Assembly: GCA_963707275.1 (NCBI GenBank)
Contig: CAVPPH010000003.1
Coordinates: forward strand, 310,001-374,000
Origin: JACKBK01 sp963707275
GTDB taxonomy: Bacteria; Chloroflexota; Anaerolineae; JAAEKA01
DNA: 64,000 nucleotides
Direction: 5' to 3'
Below, one piece after another: positions 29,103 through 37,967 of the stretch; within the stretch, counting starts at the first letter, position 1; every line of letters starts with the position of its first letter. Position numbers and translations under genes: made by a program. The notes below the pieces were generated by a model. It did no database searches, was not told the origin of the DNA, and was given only the letters and a program-made list of their open reading frames with translations.

Positions 29103-29474
29103 ATGCCGCTGATACGACGATTTGAGGATCTGTTGGCGTGGCAGAAAGCAAGGATCATGGCGAACATGATTTATGACCTGACCGATGGCGCACGCTTCGC
29201 GAAGGACTTTCAGTTGAGAAACCAGATCCGTGATGCGGCTGGCTCGTCCATGCACAACATCGCCGAAGGCTACGACTCCGGCACCACAGCCGAGTTCATC
29301 CGCTTCCTCAAATTCGCGCGTCGCTCGGCCAGCGAAGTACAGTCAGAGCTTTACCTTGCACTCGACCGTGAGTACATTTCGCAGGGCGAACTTGATGCCG
29401 CCTACGCAGTAGCCAGCGAAACCAAGAAACTCATCAACGGCCTCATCACCTACCTGCGCAACCGAGAATCCTGA
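29103..29474 (+). CDS. Four-helix-bundle protein, S23 / 23S rRNA intervening-sequence family
   Basis: 123-aa protein. It matches the S23 family: FEDLLAWQKARIMANMIYDL at the start, QIRDAAGSSMHNIAEGYDSG in the middle, FLKFARRSASEVQSEL and a C-terminal ETKKLINGLITYLRN helix. The family is related to the accessory protein bAvd of diversity-generating retroelements; its cellular role is unknown. It lies between the T-box terminator and trpE, flanked by complementary low-complexity arms, which suggests an inserted cassette. If trpE is read only from the T-box promoter, this gene is tryptophan-regulated too. RBS GCGAGGA; ATG 29103. Confidence 0.88.
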   Translation: MPLIRRFEDLLAWQKARIMANMIYDLTDGARFAKDFQLRNQIRDAAGSSMHNIAEGYDSGTTAEFIRFLKFARRSASEVQSELYLALDREYISQGELDAAYAVASETKKLINGLITYLRNRES

Positions 29475-29512
29475 TTCCCCACAGTCACACAATCACCGCT
29501 CTTCAATCATAC

Positions 29513-29622
29513 CATCGCACCACCACACTACCGCACTCTCGCACCACCACACTACCGCACTATCACACTACCGCACTACCGCATTATCACACTACCGCAC
29601 TACCCCACTACCGAACTAAAGG
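29513..29622 (+). repeat. Right arm: CACTACCGCACTATC tandem words
   Basis: At least six imperfect copies of CACTACCGCACTA-like words fill the gap between the S23-type gene and trpE and are the reverse complement of the left arm at 29053-29087. Confidence 0.8.
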
Positions 29623-29629
29623 ACCAACC

Positions 29630-31130
29630 ATGTATAAACCAACCCTCGACCAAGTCCGTTCCCTCGCCGACCGCGGCAACCTGATCCCGGTGACCCGCGA
29701 GCTGCCGGCCGATCTGGAGACGCCGGTGTCGGTGTATCTCAAACTGCGCGACGGCAGCCCGTCGTTCCTGCTGGAGTCGGTGGAGAAAGGCGAGCAACTG
29801 GGCCGCTACTCCTTCATCGGCGTCCAGGCGCCGATGTCGCTGACGGCGCGCGGCGGCCGCGTGATCACCAAGGGCGCGGGCGGCGCAGTGCTGGAGTCGC
29901 ACGAGTACGACGACCCGCTGGATGCCGTGAAAGAGGCACTGGCGCGCCGCACGCCCATCGACGTCCCTGGGCTGCCCCGTTTCACCGGCGGCGCAGTCGG
30001 CTACCTTGGTTACGACTGGGTGCGTTTCGTGGAGAAGCTGCCGGAGACCGCCAGCGACGACCTGGATCTGCCGACCTTCATCTTCCTGATGGCCGACAAC
30101 CTGGTGATCTTCGACCACGTGCGCCACCGGCTGATCGTGCTGGCCAACTGCCGGCTGGAAGGGGATCTGACCGCGGCCTACGCCGATGCCATCGCGCGCA
30201 TCGATCAGATCGTGGCCCGGCTGCGCAAGCCGCTGGTGGTTCCCGAGACGCCCAACGTCCTCAGCGACGCCCGGTGGACAGAGCAACTTCGACGAAGAAC
30301 GTTTCGAAGGCGTGGTCATGCAGGCCAAGGAACACATCGCGGCTGGCGACATCTTCCAGGTGGTGCTCAGCCAGCGCCTGACTCGCCAGACTGAGGCCGA
30401 TCCGTTCACCATCTACCGCGCGCTGCGCATGACCAACCCCAGCCCGTACATGTACTTCCTGGAGCTGCCGGGCGACGGCGCCGACGGCGAGCCGGTGCGA
30501 GTGGTCGGTTCCAGCCCGGAGATGCACGTGCGCCTGGAGGACGGCAAGGCGCAACTACATCCCATCGCCGGCACACGCTGGCGGGGCGCCTCGCCTGAGG
30601 AGGACGCCCGCCTGGCCGAGGATCTGATGGACGACCCCAAGGAGCGGGCCGAGCACGTCATGCTGGTGGATCTGGGGCGCAACGACCTGGGGCGGGTGTC
30701 GGAGTACGGCAGCGTGCGCGTGCCGGCGCTGATGACCGTGGAACGCTACAGCCATGTCATGCACATCGTCAGCGACGTGCAGTCTGCGGTGCGGCCCGAG
30801 TTCGACGCCTTCGACCTGCTGCGGGCCACCTTCCCGGCCGGCACGGTCAGCGGCGCGCCCAAGGTGCGCGCGATGGAGATCATCGAGGAGTTGGAGGGGA
30901 CGCGGCGCGGCCCGTACGCCGGCTGCGTCGGCTACATCGGCTACGACGGCGCGATGGACACCTGTATCACCATCCGCACGGTGGTCATGCGCGGCAAGAC
31001 CTGCTACCTGCAGGCCGGCGGTGGCAACGTGGCTGACAGTGACCCGGTCTACGAATGGAACGAAACGCTCAACAAGGCACGCGCTCTGGCAGTCGCGGTA
31101 GAGGTAGCAGAGCGCGGCTTGGTGGAATAA
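29630..31130 (+). CDS. trpE: Anthranilate synthase component I, one frameshift
   Basis: About 499 aa. It converts chorismate and glutamine-derived ammonia to anthranilate, the first step of tryptophan synthesis. The N-terminal feedback region includes LLESVEKGEQLGRYSFIG; the chorismate-binding core includes GDIFQVVLSQRLTRQTEADP, PIAGTRWRGA, LVDLGRNDLGRVSEYGSV, FPAGTVSGAPKVRAMEII and a QAGGGNVADSDP end. The frame breaks near 30280, between SDARWT and QSNFDEERFEGVV. Upstream is a T-box with a Trp specifier. No trpG follows in the window. Because an essential amino-acid gene is unlikely to be broken this way, a sequence error is favoured. Confidence 0.92.
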
Positions 31131-31132
31131 CC

Positions 31133-31164
31133 GCAAGACGTCCGGCTGCCTGGCGGCGTCTTGC
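31133..31164. terminator. Convergent hairpin between trpE and radical SAM gene
   Basis: GCAAGACG (31133-31140) and CGTCTTGC (31157-31164) form a stem in the 43-bp gap between convergent genes. There is no strong T-tract, so termination efficiency is uncertain. Confidence 0.45.
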
Positions 31165-31173
31165 GTCGCACAA

Positions 31174-32364
31174 TTACGCGGTGGAGTTTGCTGGGCGCGG
31201 CTGGCGGCTGAAGGGCCCAGCCAGCGCATTCAGCGTCCGAAAAAGCTGTGCGTGCTGAGCGTTGTAGTTCATGTACAGCACGCAACTGCGACACATGGGG
31301 AACACGGCCGGCTTGCAGCTAGCCCGAAAACGCTGATACGGCGCTCCGTTGTAGATTTCAGCGAACGGCATTTGCAACACGTTGCCCAGCGCCATCGAGT
31401 TTGGCGCGTAGCCGCAAGGGATGACATCGCCGTTGGGCTGGACGGTGGTGTTGAACCAGGCAACCGTACACCATTGCCGTGGATCACAGTAGGTTTCACG
31501 AGCGTTGCGTTCGAAGTCGGCGTCCGTCGCGCCAAAAGGCAGGGCGGGAGCAAGCAAGCCGCGAGCGGCCGCTTTCTCGGCCATCCGGGGCGCGACGACA
31601 CGGACGATATGCGCAATCGACTGCGCGGTAAGGGCAGCGCTTTGGTAAGCAGTGTTCAATCGCTGCCAGTCGTCCGTCTCGCCGTGCAACAGCGGACCAA
31701 ACGAAAGGCTGTCCCATTCCCACGTATCCTGTGTGTCAATGAACTGGTCGAGAACCCGGTAGTTCGCATCCATGACCACGCAGTGAATGTGGAGGTGAAA
31801 CGGCCGGTCAAGCGCCCCGGCAGCCGCTTTGAGTGACTTCATCGCCGCGACCATCTTGTCGAACATGCCATCTCCCCGGATTGCATCATGAACCTCCCTC
31901 GTTGGACCATCGACGCTCAGGTTGATCTGTTGCAAGCCGGCACTGATCAGTTCCAGCGCCCGTTCCTGAGTGATCGCCGAGCCGTTGGAGTTGATGTGAA
32001 CGCGGACCCCGAGATCGGTGGCATGACGCACAATGTCGGACAAGTCACGGCGCAGCGTCGGTTCCCCGCCTGAGATCGTCAGCTTCTGCACGCCAAACGG
32101 GATCAGATGGTCGATGACCTGGCGTGCCTCATCGGTGGTCAGCTCATGACGAAACAACGGTTGAAGACCGGTCTGCTCCTTCAACTGGTGGTCATGATCA
32201 TGCGAGTAGCGCCAGATATCACACATGATGCATCGTGCGTTGCAGCGCCACGTCAGGCGCAGTTCAGCGTTCTCCACCCGGTCGCTGCGATTGCTGAACC
32301 AATCTGGGACGAACGCGGCAAGTGTTCTTGCACGGTGGACCCTGGTACGCAGATCTTGAATCAT
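31174..32364 (-). CDS. Radical SAM protein with SPASM-type C-terminus
   Basis: 396-aa iron-sulfur enzyme. The radical SAM cluster CNARCIMC (CxxxCxxC) is near residue 47, with GGEP (ISGGEPTLRRD) binding SAM. The C-terminal Cys-rich part (CDPRQWC, PCGYAPNSM, CKPAVFPMCRSC) resembles a SPASM/twitch auxiliary cluster. ATG 32364 follows TGGAGGAAT. SPASM enzymes modify peptides or mature cofactors; no precursor peptide or partner is adjacent, so the substrate is unknown. It is monocistronic and convergent with trpE. Confidence 0.87.
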   Translation of the reverse strand: MIQDLRTRVHRARTLAAFVPDWFSNRSDRVENAELRLTWRCNARCIMCDIWRYSHDHDHQLKEQTGLQPLFRHELTTDEARQVIDHLIPFGVQKLTISGGEPTLRRDLSDIVRHATDLGVRVHINSNGSAITQERALELISAGLQQINLSVDGPTREVHDAIRGDGMFDKMVAAMKSLKAAAGALDRPFHLHIHCVVMDANYRVLDQFIDTQDTWEWDSLSFGPLLHGETDDWQRLNTAYQSAALTAQSIAHIVRVVAPRMAEKAAARGLLAPALPFGATDADFERNARETYCDPRQWCTVAWFNTTVQPNGDVIPCGYAPNSMALGNVLQMPFAEIYNGAPYQRFRASCKPAVFPMCRSCVLYMNYNAQHAQLFRTLNALAGPFSRQPRPANSTA

Positions 32365-32520
32365 TGGGATTCCTCCAGGCACAGATTAGCCAGACATGCA
32401 GCCGAATCCGGCACAGCACGCTGTATCGCGACCCACGCCACTGTGCCACAAACGTTGGCTTCTGCACATCCACCGACCGATGCTAGCGAGAGAAAAACAT
32501 TCGCGAACTGAGAACTACCG

Positions 32521-34629
32521 TTACCCCGCGTCGCCATTGCCTAGCAGGCTGTCAGCCAACTGACGGGCGGCGTCCTCGTCGGCAAAAGCAACCACCCGGT
32601 CGCCGCTTTCCAGCACCGTGTCGCCGTGGGGAATGATGACCTCGCCGTTGGCGCGCCGCACCGAAACTAGCACCGCTTCGTGCGGAAAGCTGCCGGCCAG
32701 ATCCTCGATACGGATACCAACGCAGGGCGAGTCAGGCGCAACATCCAGCTCCAGAAACTCGGTGTGGTCCACCCGGCGCAGACGAATGCGCTCCGCCTTG
32801 TGCTGCGTGTGAGCACGGCGCGTCAACGCGATGTTGTAAGCGCGCAGGATATCGCTGCGGCGAACCGCGCCCAGCAACAGGTTGTGGTCGCGGCGCGAGA
32901 CCACCGGCAGCCGCCCGATGTCGCGCACGCTCAACCGGTTCAGTGCGTCGGCCATCGGCTCGTCCGGGTAGGCCACCTCCAGGTTGCGTTCGGCGATTCT
33001 GGCAACCGGGGTGTCCGGCGCCAAACCGGCCTCCAGCGCGCGGCCCGCGTCCTGGACAGTGACGATGCCGTAAAGCCTGCCATCCTCATCGACCACCGGG
33101 AAGCCGTGGTGCTGCGTGCGTGCGAACTCGGTGCGCAGCCGGTCGAGGGTCATGGTGGTCGGCACCGTGTCCACCCGCGTGGTCATGGCCTCCTGCACCA
33201 GCACCCCCTGCATCACATCCACGTCGCGCCCGGAGGCAATCCGTATCCCGCGGCGTGACAGCTTCAAAGTGTAGACCGACTCGCCGCGCAGCATGACACG
33301 GGCCAGCAGCGTGCTAATGACAACCGTCAGCATCAGCGGCAAGATCAGCCGGTAGTCGCCGGTCAGCTCGAAAATCATCACAACGGCTGTTACCGAGGCA
33401 TGGGTGGAACCGGCAAAGACAGCCGCCATGCCCACCAGCGCGTACGCGCCAGGAGGAGCCGTGATGCCGGGCCAGAACTGGTTGACCAGCAAACCACAAG
33501 CCGCGCCCAGAGTCGCGCCGACAAACAGAGAAGGCGCAAACACCCCGCCGGAACCGCCGGAACCGAGGGTGAAGGACGTCGCCAGGATCTTGAGGATCAT
33601 CAGCGCCAGCAGCAGCCCGACCGTGCCGCCGCCTTGAAGCGCCATCGTAATCGTCTCGTAGCCGACGCCAAAAACCTGGGGAATTCGATCGTACGCCAGG
33701 CCAGGGATACGGCCATACACAAGGGCCATCAGACCAAGCAGCGCTGCGCCGATAGCCGGCTGGAGCCAGCCGGGCAGCTTCTTCGAACCGTCGAACCGGT
33801 CCTCAGTCCAGTACAGCGCACGCACGAAGAGCACGGACGCCAGCGCCGCCAGCAATCCCAGCACGGCGTAGATCGGGAACTCCCACAAACTCTCTACCCG
33901 GTATGAGGAGGCTGCGAAAGCCGGCGACTCGCCGAAAGCGACACGCCCAATAATGCTGCTTGTCACGGCTGCCAGAACCACGGCGGTGAGGTTGCCGACG
34001 CTGAACTGGCCGAGGATGATCTCGACCGCGAAGATCACCCCGGCGATCGGCGCATTGAACACTGCGGCGATACCGCCGGCCGCGCCGCACGCCACCAGGC
34101 TCTGAATACGGTCATCCGAGAGGCGGAGTAACTGACCGAGGCCCGACCCGATTCCGGCGCCGATCTGGACGATAGGCCCTTCGGCGCCGGCTGAGCCGCC
34201 GCTGCCGATGGTCAGCGCCGATGCGAAATATTTGATGACCGGGACCACGGGGCGAATGCGACCGCCGCGCAGCGCCACCGCTTCCATGACCTCGGGCACA
34301 CCGTGCCCTTTCGCTTCACCGGCGTAGCGCGCGATCAGCCAGCCGGCCGGCAGTGCGCCCAGAATCGGCGCCAGCAGGATGTAGCCGCTGGTGCTGAGCC
34401 ATGAAAACGTAGCCGGAAGCTGGGCCAGCGCGGCCGGAAACCAGACGAAGAAGATGATCCCGGCCTGGGCCAGTATCCAGCGAAAGAGGATTGCGCCCAG
34501 GCCAGCAAAAACGCCGACAACCAGCGCCGTGGCGATCAGCACCGCGCCCTCGCCTGGCTGGTAACGGTCGAGCAATCGATTGAGGACCAGTCCTGCGCGC
34601 CGCCTGACCGGCCGGGCAGAGTCACCCAT
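32521..34629 (-). CDS. ClC-family chloride channel or antiporter with CBS and TrkA-C domains
   Basis: 702-aa membrane protein. The ClC core (about residues 20-445) has the selectivity-filter motifs GSGGSAGAEGP, with the gating Glu, and GSGGSGGVFAPSL. After it are two CBS domains (about 470-600; VQEAMTTRVDTVPTTMTLDR, MADALNRLSVRDIGRLPVVS) and a C-terminal TrkA-C-like segment (about 630-695; GDTVLESGDRVVAF). CBS and TrkA-C domains usually bind nucleotides and gate the channel. ATG 34629 gives MGDSARPVRRRAG. Channel versus H+/Cl- exchange cannot be decided from sequence alone. Confidence 0.9.
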   Translation of the reverse strand: MGDSARPVRRRAGLVLNRLLDRYQPGEGAVLIATALVVGVFAGLGAILFRWILAQAGIIFFVWFPAALAQLPATFSWLSTSGYILLAPILGALPAGWLIARYAGEAKGHGVPEVMEAVALRGGRIRPVVPVIKYFASALTIGSGGSAGAEGPIVQIGAGIGSGLGQLLRLSDDRIQSLVACGAAGGIAAVFNAPIAGVIFAVEIILGQFSVGNLTAVVLAAVTSSIIGRVAFGESPAFAASSYRVESLWEFPIYAVLGLLAALASVLFVRALYWTEDRFDGSKKLPGWLQPAIGAALLGLMALVYGRIPGLAYDRIPQVFGVGYETITMALQGGGTVGLLLALMILKILATSFTLGSGGSGGVFAPSLFVGATLGAACGLLVNQFWPGITAPPGAYALVGMAAVFAGSTHASVTAVVMIFELTGDYRLILPLMLTVVISTLLARVMLRGESVYTLKLSRRGIRIASGRDVDVMQGVLVQEAMTTRVDTVPTTMTLDRLRTEFARTQHHGFPVVDEDGRLYGIVTVQDAGRALEAGLAPDTPVARIAERNLEVAYPDEPMADALNRLSVRDIGRLPVVSRRDHNLLLGAVRRSDILRAYNIALTRRAHTQHKAERIRLRRVDHTEFLELDVAPDSPCVGIRIEDLAGSFPHEAVLVSVRRANGEVIIPHGDTVLESGDRVVAFADEDAARQLADSLLGNGDAG

Positions 34630-34718
34630 TGCCCGTCTCTAGGGATTGAAGTTGGTGATCCATCGGATCCTGATTTCTTGGGGATCTATTTGTCAAAGGC
34701 GACAGTCTTTGCGGAAGC

Positions 34719-34747
34719 ATTATAGCACCTGGCAGGCAGAGAGCCAA
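34719..34747 (-). promoter_or_regulatory. Promoter of the ClC gene (TTGGCT-17-TATAAT)
   Basis: TTGGCT (34742-34747) and TATAAT (34719-34724) on the minus strand have a 17-bp spacer and lie about 90 bp before the start. Confidence 0.6.
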
Positions 34748-34758
34748 CCAGACCGGCG

Positions 34759-35802
34759 CTAGGCTTCCTGCCGCTCCGCCCACCACAGCACAGCCAGCAC
34801 GATTCCGCCCAGCGCCAGCAGCGCCAGCAACTTGTAGATGCGCGGGCCGATACTGAGCGCCAGCAGACCAAAGGCCGCGCAGAAGGCATAGTAGCCCAGC
34901 ACGATCTGGCGCTGGCTGAACCCCAGGTCCAGCAGGCGGAAATGCAGGTGGTCGCGCCCGCCTTGCCCGGCAGACAGGCCGCGCTGCCGCCGCCGCCAGA
35001 TCAGCCAGGCCACGTCCACGATGGGCAGTCCCAGCACCATCAGCACCGTAGCCATGCGCGCCCCGCCGATGATGCCCAGCGCGGCCACGGCGAAGCCGAG
35101 GAAGTACGACCCGCTGCTGCCCATGAAAATGCGCGCCGGGTTGAAGTTGAACGGCAGGAAGCCTAACGTCGCACCCAGCAGCGCCAGCGGCAACACAGCC
35201 ACAGAAAGCTGCGGCGGCACGGCGCGCAAAAGCATGTGAGCCACCAACACCGCGGAGAGGATGGCCGCCACGCCCGCCGCCAGCCCGTCCAGCCCATCCA
35301 GCCAGTTGAGCGTGTTCATCGCGCCCAGAAACCAGAAGGTCGTCAGCGCCCAGACGAGGAGGTCGGGAAAGACGATCTGCATATTGGTGAAGGGGTTATT
35401 GATGCGCTCAATGAAGATCAACGCCACGATGGCGATGGCGGAACAGCCGAGCTGTACGCTGATCTGGCCGCGCCAACTCAACTCGCGCTTGTCGTCCAGC
35501 AGGCCGAAGGCGAACGCGAACGTGCTGCCCACCAGCAGGCCGGCCAGCCGCGTCGTCTCGTCCGGGTCGGTGGAAACGGGCAGCCAGCGGCGAAAAAGCA
35601 GGAACGCCAGCAGCAGCGTAATTGTGAAGGCGCCGAAGAGCGCGATGCCGCCGGTGCGCGGGATCTCGCCCCGGTGCGCGCGCCGCCCGCCGGGCCGGTC
35701 CACCAGCCCCCAGCGCCGGCCCAACCAGCCAGCCAGCGGAGTCAGAATCAACGCCAGCACGAACGCTATTGCCAGGACAGAGACAAACGGAAGGATTCCC
35801 AT
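34759..35802 (-). CDS. WecA/MraY-family polyprenyl-phosphate sugar-1-phosphate transferase
   Basis: 347-aa membrane protein with about 10-11 helices. The family motifs are GLVDRPGGRRAHRGEIPRTG near residue 32, and NTLNWLDGLDGLAAGVAAI near 160 with the catalytic Asp region. A Gly-rich loop, GRDHLHFRLLDLGFSQRQ, matches the WecA/TagO C-terminal HH-type loop. It would load a sugar-phosphate onto undecaprenyl phosphate to start a cell-surface polymer. TATAAT is 9 nt before ATG 35802, so the mRNA has almost no leader. Not MraY proper, as the pentapeptide-binding residues are not evident. Confidence 0.88.
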   Translation of the reverse strand: MGILPFVSVLAIAFVLALILTPLAGWLGRRWGLVDRPGGRRAHRGEIPRTGGIALFGAFTITLLLAFLLFRRWLPVSTDPDETTRLAGLLVGSTFAFAFGLLDDKRELSWRGQISVQLGCSAIAIVALIFIERINNPFTNMQIVFPDLLVWALTTFWFLGAMNTLNWLDGLDGLAAGVAAILSAVLVAHMLLRAVPPQLSVAVLPLALLGATLGFLPFNFNPARIFMGSSGSYFLGFAVAALGIIGGARMATVLMVLGLPIVDVAWLIWRRRQRGLSAGQGGRDHLHFRLLDLGFSQRQIVLGYYAFCAAFGLLALSIGPRIYKLLALLALGGIVLAVLWWAERQEA

Positions 35803-35811
35803 GTTGTTGAG

Positions 35812-35817
35812 ATTATA
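35812..35817 (-). promoter_or_regulatory. -10 element close to the start of the WecA-like gene
   Basis: TATAAT on the minus strand, then 9 nt, then ATG. A transcript would carry 1-3 nt of leader. Confidence 0.45.
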
Positions 35818-35854
35818 TCATACAGCGTTGTCAGTGTGCGGTTCTGCGTGCTAG

Positions 35855-35882
35855 TTGTTATTCGCTACCGGCTGGGTATAAT
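35855..35882 (+). promoter_or_regulatory. Promoter of the toxin-antitoxin-like pair
   Basis: TTGTTA (35855-35860) and TATAAT (35877-35882) with a 16-bp spacer. AAAGGAGG precedes ATG 35936. Confidence 0.5.
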
Positions 35883-35935
35883 CATCCATGACACGGTTCC
35901 ACCAGCCTTAACGCAATCAAAGGAGGCGCTCATTC

Positions 35936-36256
35936 ATGACAGGATCAGCGTTGCTGGAAAGCACAGAAACCCTCATTCAAGAATCGTTGCCCGGAGACGC
36001 GAACCTGGACACAAAGGTTCGCCAGCTTCTAGTGGCCGAATATCTGCGCCGCATTGCCGGCTATCGCCGGGTGGACCTCGCACTCCAGCGCAAATACGGA
36101 GTGAACTTCGACGCGTTTGTTGCCAATCGAATCGTACAGGCAATGGATTATTCCTGGGAAGTGGAATCCGACGCGATGGAATGGGAATCGGCAATTGGTG
36201 GCGCCGAAATACTAGAACGGAAACTCAAAGAGCTACGGGCAGAAATCGATGACTGA
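35936..36256 (+). CDS. Small acidic protein, likely antitoxin component
   Basis: 106-aa, mostly alpha-helical. The middle reads EYLRRIAGYRRVDLALQRKY and FDAFVANRIV, and the C-terminus YSWEVESDAMEWESAIGGAE ends in a charged coiled-coil-like helix. It resembles a family of small genes always paired with a second small gene, annotated as antitoxin-like; recognition is from memory, not a search. ATG 35936 has a strong AAAGGAGG. It overlaps the next gene by 8 nt, so the two are translated in a coupled way. Confidence 0.6.
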   Translation: MTGSALLESTETLIQESLPGDANLDTKVRQLLVAEYLRRIAGYRRVDLALQRKYGVNFDAFVANRIVQAMDYSWEVESDAMEWESAIGGAEILERKLKELRAEIDD

Positions 36257-36605
36257 AGGCGACACTATTCTCGCCGAGACCGAAGAGGCTCTCAGTCGAG
36301 TATGGTTCATTCAGTCCATTGAAGAAGAGGAGCGCTCTGACATCAGCCTGTCATTGAGGCTGGCAATACGCCCCGGCCTGTTTGTACAAGTCTTCGTCGG
36401 TGAGAGGTCAGGATCGCTCTACATGGCGCTGATTGAGGGGAAGCGGCGGATCTTCGGGATCGATCGTGAGGCTGGTGAATGGCATTCCCATCCATTCGAT
36501 GCACCCGAGAGACATGAACCGCTGAATGACGAGTTTTCGCGTAAACCACTCCTTCGGTTTCTCGCGAGAGTAGAAGACATCATCGTCGAGCAAGACCTTC
36601 TTTGA
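36249..36605 (+). CDS. Small protein, likely toxin component (TumE/DUF6516-like)
   Basis: 118-aa. The second half (YMALIEGKRRIFGIDREAGE, WHSHPFDAPERHEP, LLRFLARVEDIIV) recalls the toxin partners of this pair, with a conserved W-H-x-H-P core. The GTG/ATG choice is not an issue: ATG 36249 sits in ATGACTGA overlapping the antitoxin stop. Paired genes of this size with overlap suggest a type II-like addiction or phage-defence module, but no experimental activity is known to me for this sequence. Confidence 0.55.
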   Translation: MTEGDTILAETEEALSRVWFIQSIEEEERSDISLSLRLAIRPGLFVQVFVGERSGSLYMALIEGKRRIFGIDREAGEWHSHPFDAPERHEPLNDEFSRKPLLRFLARVEDIIVEQDLL

Positions 36606-36658
36606 GTTCGGCCGAATCCGACGCCCGCAGCACCCATAATCCTATTGAACGTTCTGCA

Positions 36659-37714
36659 ATGCCCAACCACATTACACCCAAGTCAGGATCTGAAATCGCT
36701 GACTTAGACTGGGACGCGTTTGTTGCCGCGCACCCGGACGGGCATTTGCTGCAAACCAGCCAATGGGCAGCGCTGAAATGCCAGTTCGGCTGGCAGGCGG
36801 AGCGGATCGCGCTGACGAACGATGGCCGCATCGTGGCCGGCGCGCAGGTGCTCTTTCGCCGGCTCCCCTGGCGACAGACTCTCGCCTACGTGCCCAAAGG
36901 CCCGCTGGTTGACTGGCGCAACCCACGACTGGTGCAACCGCTGCTGGATTCGCTGCGCACCGTCTGCGCACCCTACCGCCCCGCCCTGCTGAAGATCGAA
37001 CCAGATCTGCCCGACTCGCCGTTACTGGACCTCCTTTTCGCCTCCTACGGCTTGCAACGCGGCCATCCGGTGCAGCCGCGCAGCACGATTCTGGTCTCGC
37101 TGGCTGAGGGCGCCGACGCGGCGCTGGCCGGCATGAAACAGAAGTGGCGCTACAACGTCCGCCTGGCCGGGCGCAAGGATGTGGTCGTGCGTGCCATGAC
37201 GGCCGCCGACCTGCCGGCCTGGCACGCCATGAACGCAGAGACCGGCCAGCGCGACGGCTTCGGCGTCCACGCGCCAGCGTACTACGAGCGCGCGTTTGAG
37301 TTGTTTCCGCCCGACCAGTCGCGCTGGCTGCTGGCCGAATTCGAGGACCAGCCGCTGGCAGCTATCGCCGCGTTCGCGCTGGCCGGCAAAGCCTGGTACA
37401 TGTGGGGCGCCAGCGCCAACCTCGAACGGCAGCGGATGCCGAACCACGCCTTGCAGTGGGCAGCCATGCAATGGGCGGCCGGACAGGGCTGCCGCAGCTA
37501 CGACTTCTGGGGGATTCCCGATGAAGTGGGCGCGGACCCGGCGCGCTACGCCGATGATTTCGCCGAACAGCAGGGCGGGCTGTGGGGCGTCTACCGTTTC
37601 AAGCAAGGCTTTGGCGGCCAGGTCGTGCGCTACACTGGCGCCTGGGACCTCCCCCTCTCGCCCGTTGGCCAACGCATCTACCACCTCGCCCGCCGCCTGC
37701 GCGTGGGACAGTGA
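36659..37714 (+). CDS. FemX/FemAB-like aminoacyl or GNAT transferase
   Basis: 351-aa protein of the FemABX superfamily of tandem GNAT folds, which add amino acids from aminoacyl-tRNA to peptidoglycan side chains or make lipid-linked peptides. Landmarks are HLLQTSQWAALKCQFGW, YVPKGPLVDWR, KMKQKWRYNVRLAGRKDVVV-type KWR(Y)NVR, MNAETGQRDGFGVH and YDFWGIPDEVGADP followed by YRFKQGFGGQVV. The start is uncertain: ATG 36659 is preferred, and upstream TTG 36602 overlaps the previous stop. There is no clear RBS. Its TGA stop is the first codon of a CAGTGATCGGT repeat. Confidence 0.8.
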   Translation: MPNHITPKSGSEIADLDWDAFVAAHPDGHLLQTSQWAALKCQFGWQAERIALTNDGRIVAGAQVLFRRLPWRQTLAYVPKGPLVDWRNPRLVQPLLDSLRTVCAPYRPALLKIEPDLPDSPLLDLLFASYGLQRGHPVQPRSTILVSLAEGADAALAGMKQKWRYNVRLAGRKDVVVRAMTAADLPAWHAMNAETGQRDGFGVHAPAYYERAFELFPPDQSRWLLAEFEDQPLAAIAAFALAGKAWYMWGASANLERQRMPNHALQWAAMQWAAGQGCRSYDFWGIPDEVGADPARYADDFAEQQGGLWGVYRFKQGFGGQVVRYTGAWDLPLSPVGQRIYHLARRLRVGQ

Positions 37715-37827
37715 TCGGTATACAGTTATCAGTCGCCATTCCTCACACCCTACACCCTACTCCCCACTCCCCAGCCCCCAGCCCCACTTGCGATAAATCG
37801 TCACGCCGCATTGCGATAACTTGGGAT

Positions 37828-37871
37828 TTGACTAGAACACTCGTTCGTGCTAAAATATCGAACAGATATTC
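37828..37871 (+). promoter_or_regulatory. lexA promoter with Gram-positive-type SOS box inside the spacer
   Basis: TTGACT (37828-37833) and TAAAAT (37851-37856) have a 17-bp spacer containing GAACACTCGTTC (37835-37846), matching GAACnnnnGTTC. A degenerate second copy, GAACAGATATTC (37860-37871), follows. LexA bound to the first box would block RNA polymerase, giving autorepression. Confidence 0.75.
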
Positions 37872-37967
37872 TATGAGCAACAGCCAACAGACCAAGTCGA
37901 GCCATTGATAAGCGGCTACTGGCCACTGTTCACCGACCACTGATTACCGACCCCGCGGAGGCATCTC

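Noticed and set aside
29490..29625. CRISPR-like array of CACTACCGCAC repeats
   Set aside because: Repeats are short and abut without unique spacers, and no cas gene is near.
31174..32364. A RiPP biosynthesis locus around the radical SAM protein
   Set aside because: No precursor peptide, transporter or peptidase lies next to it; neighbours are trpE and a ClC channel.
37873..37908. A short leader peptide before lexA
   Set aside because: The 11-codon ORF has no ribosome site and overlaps the second SOS-like box; no regulatory logic is visible.
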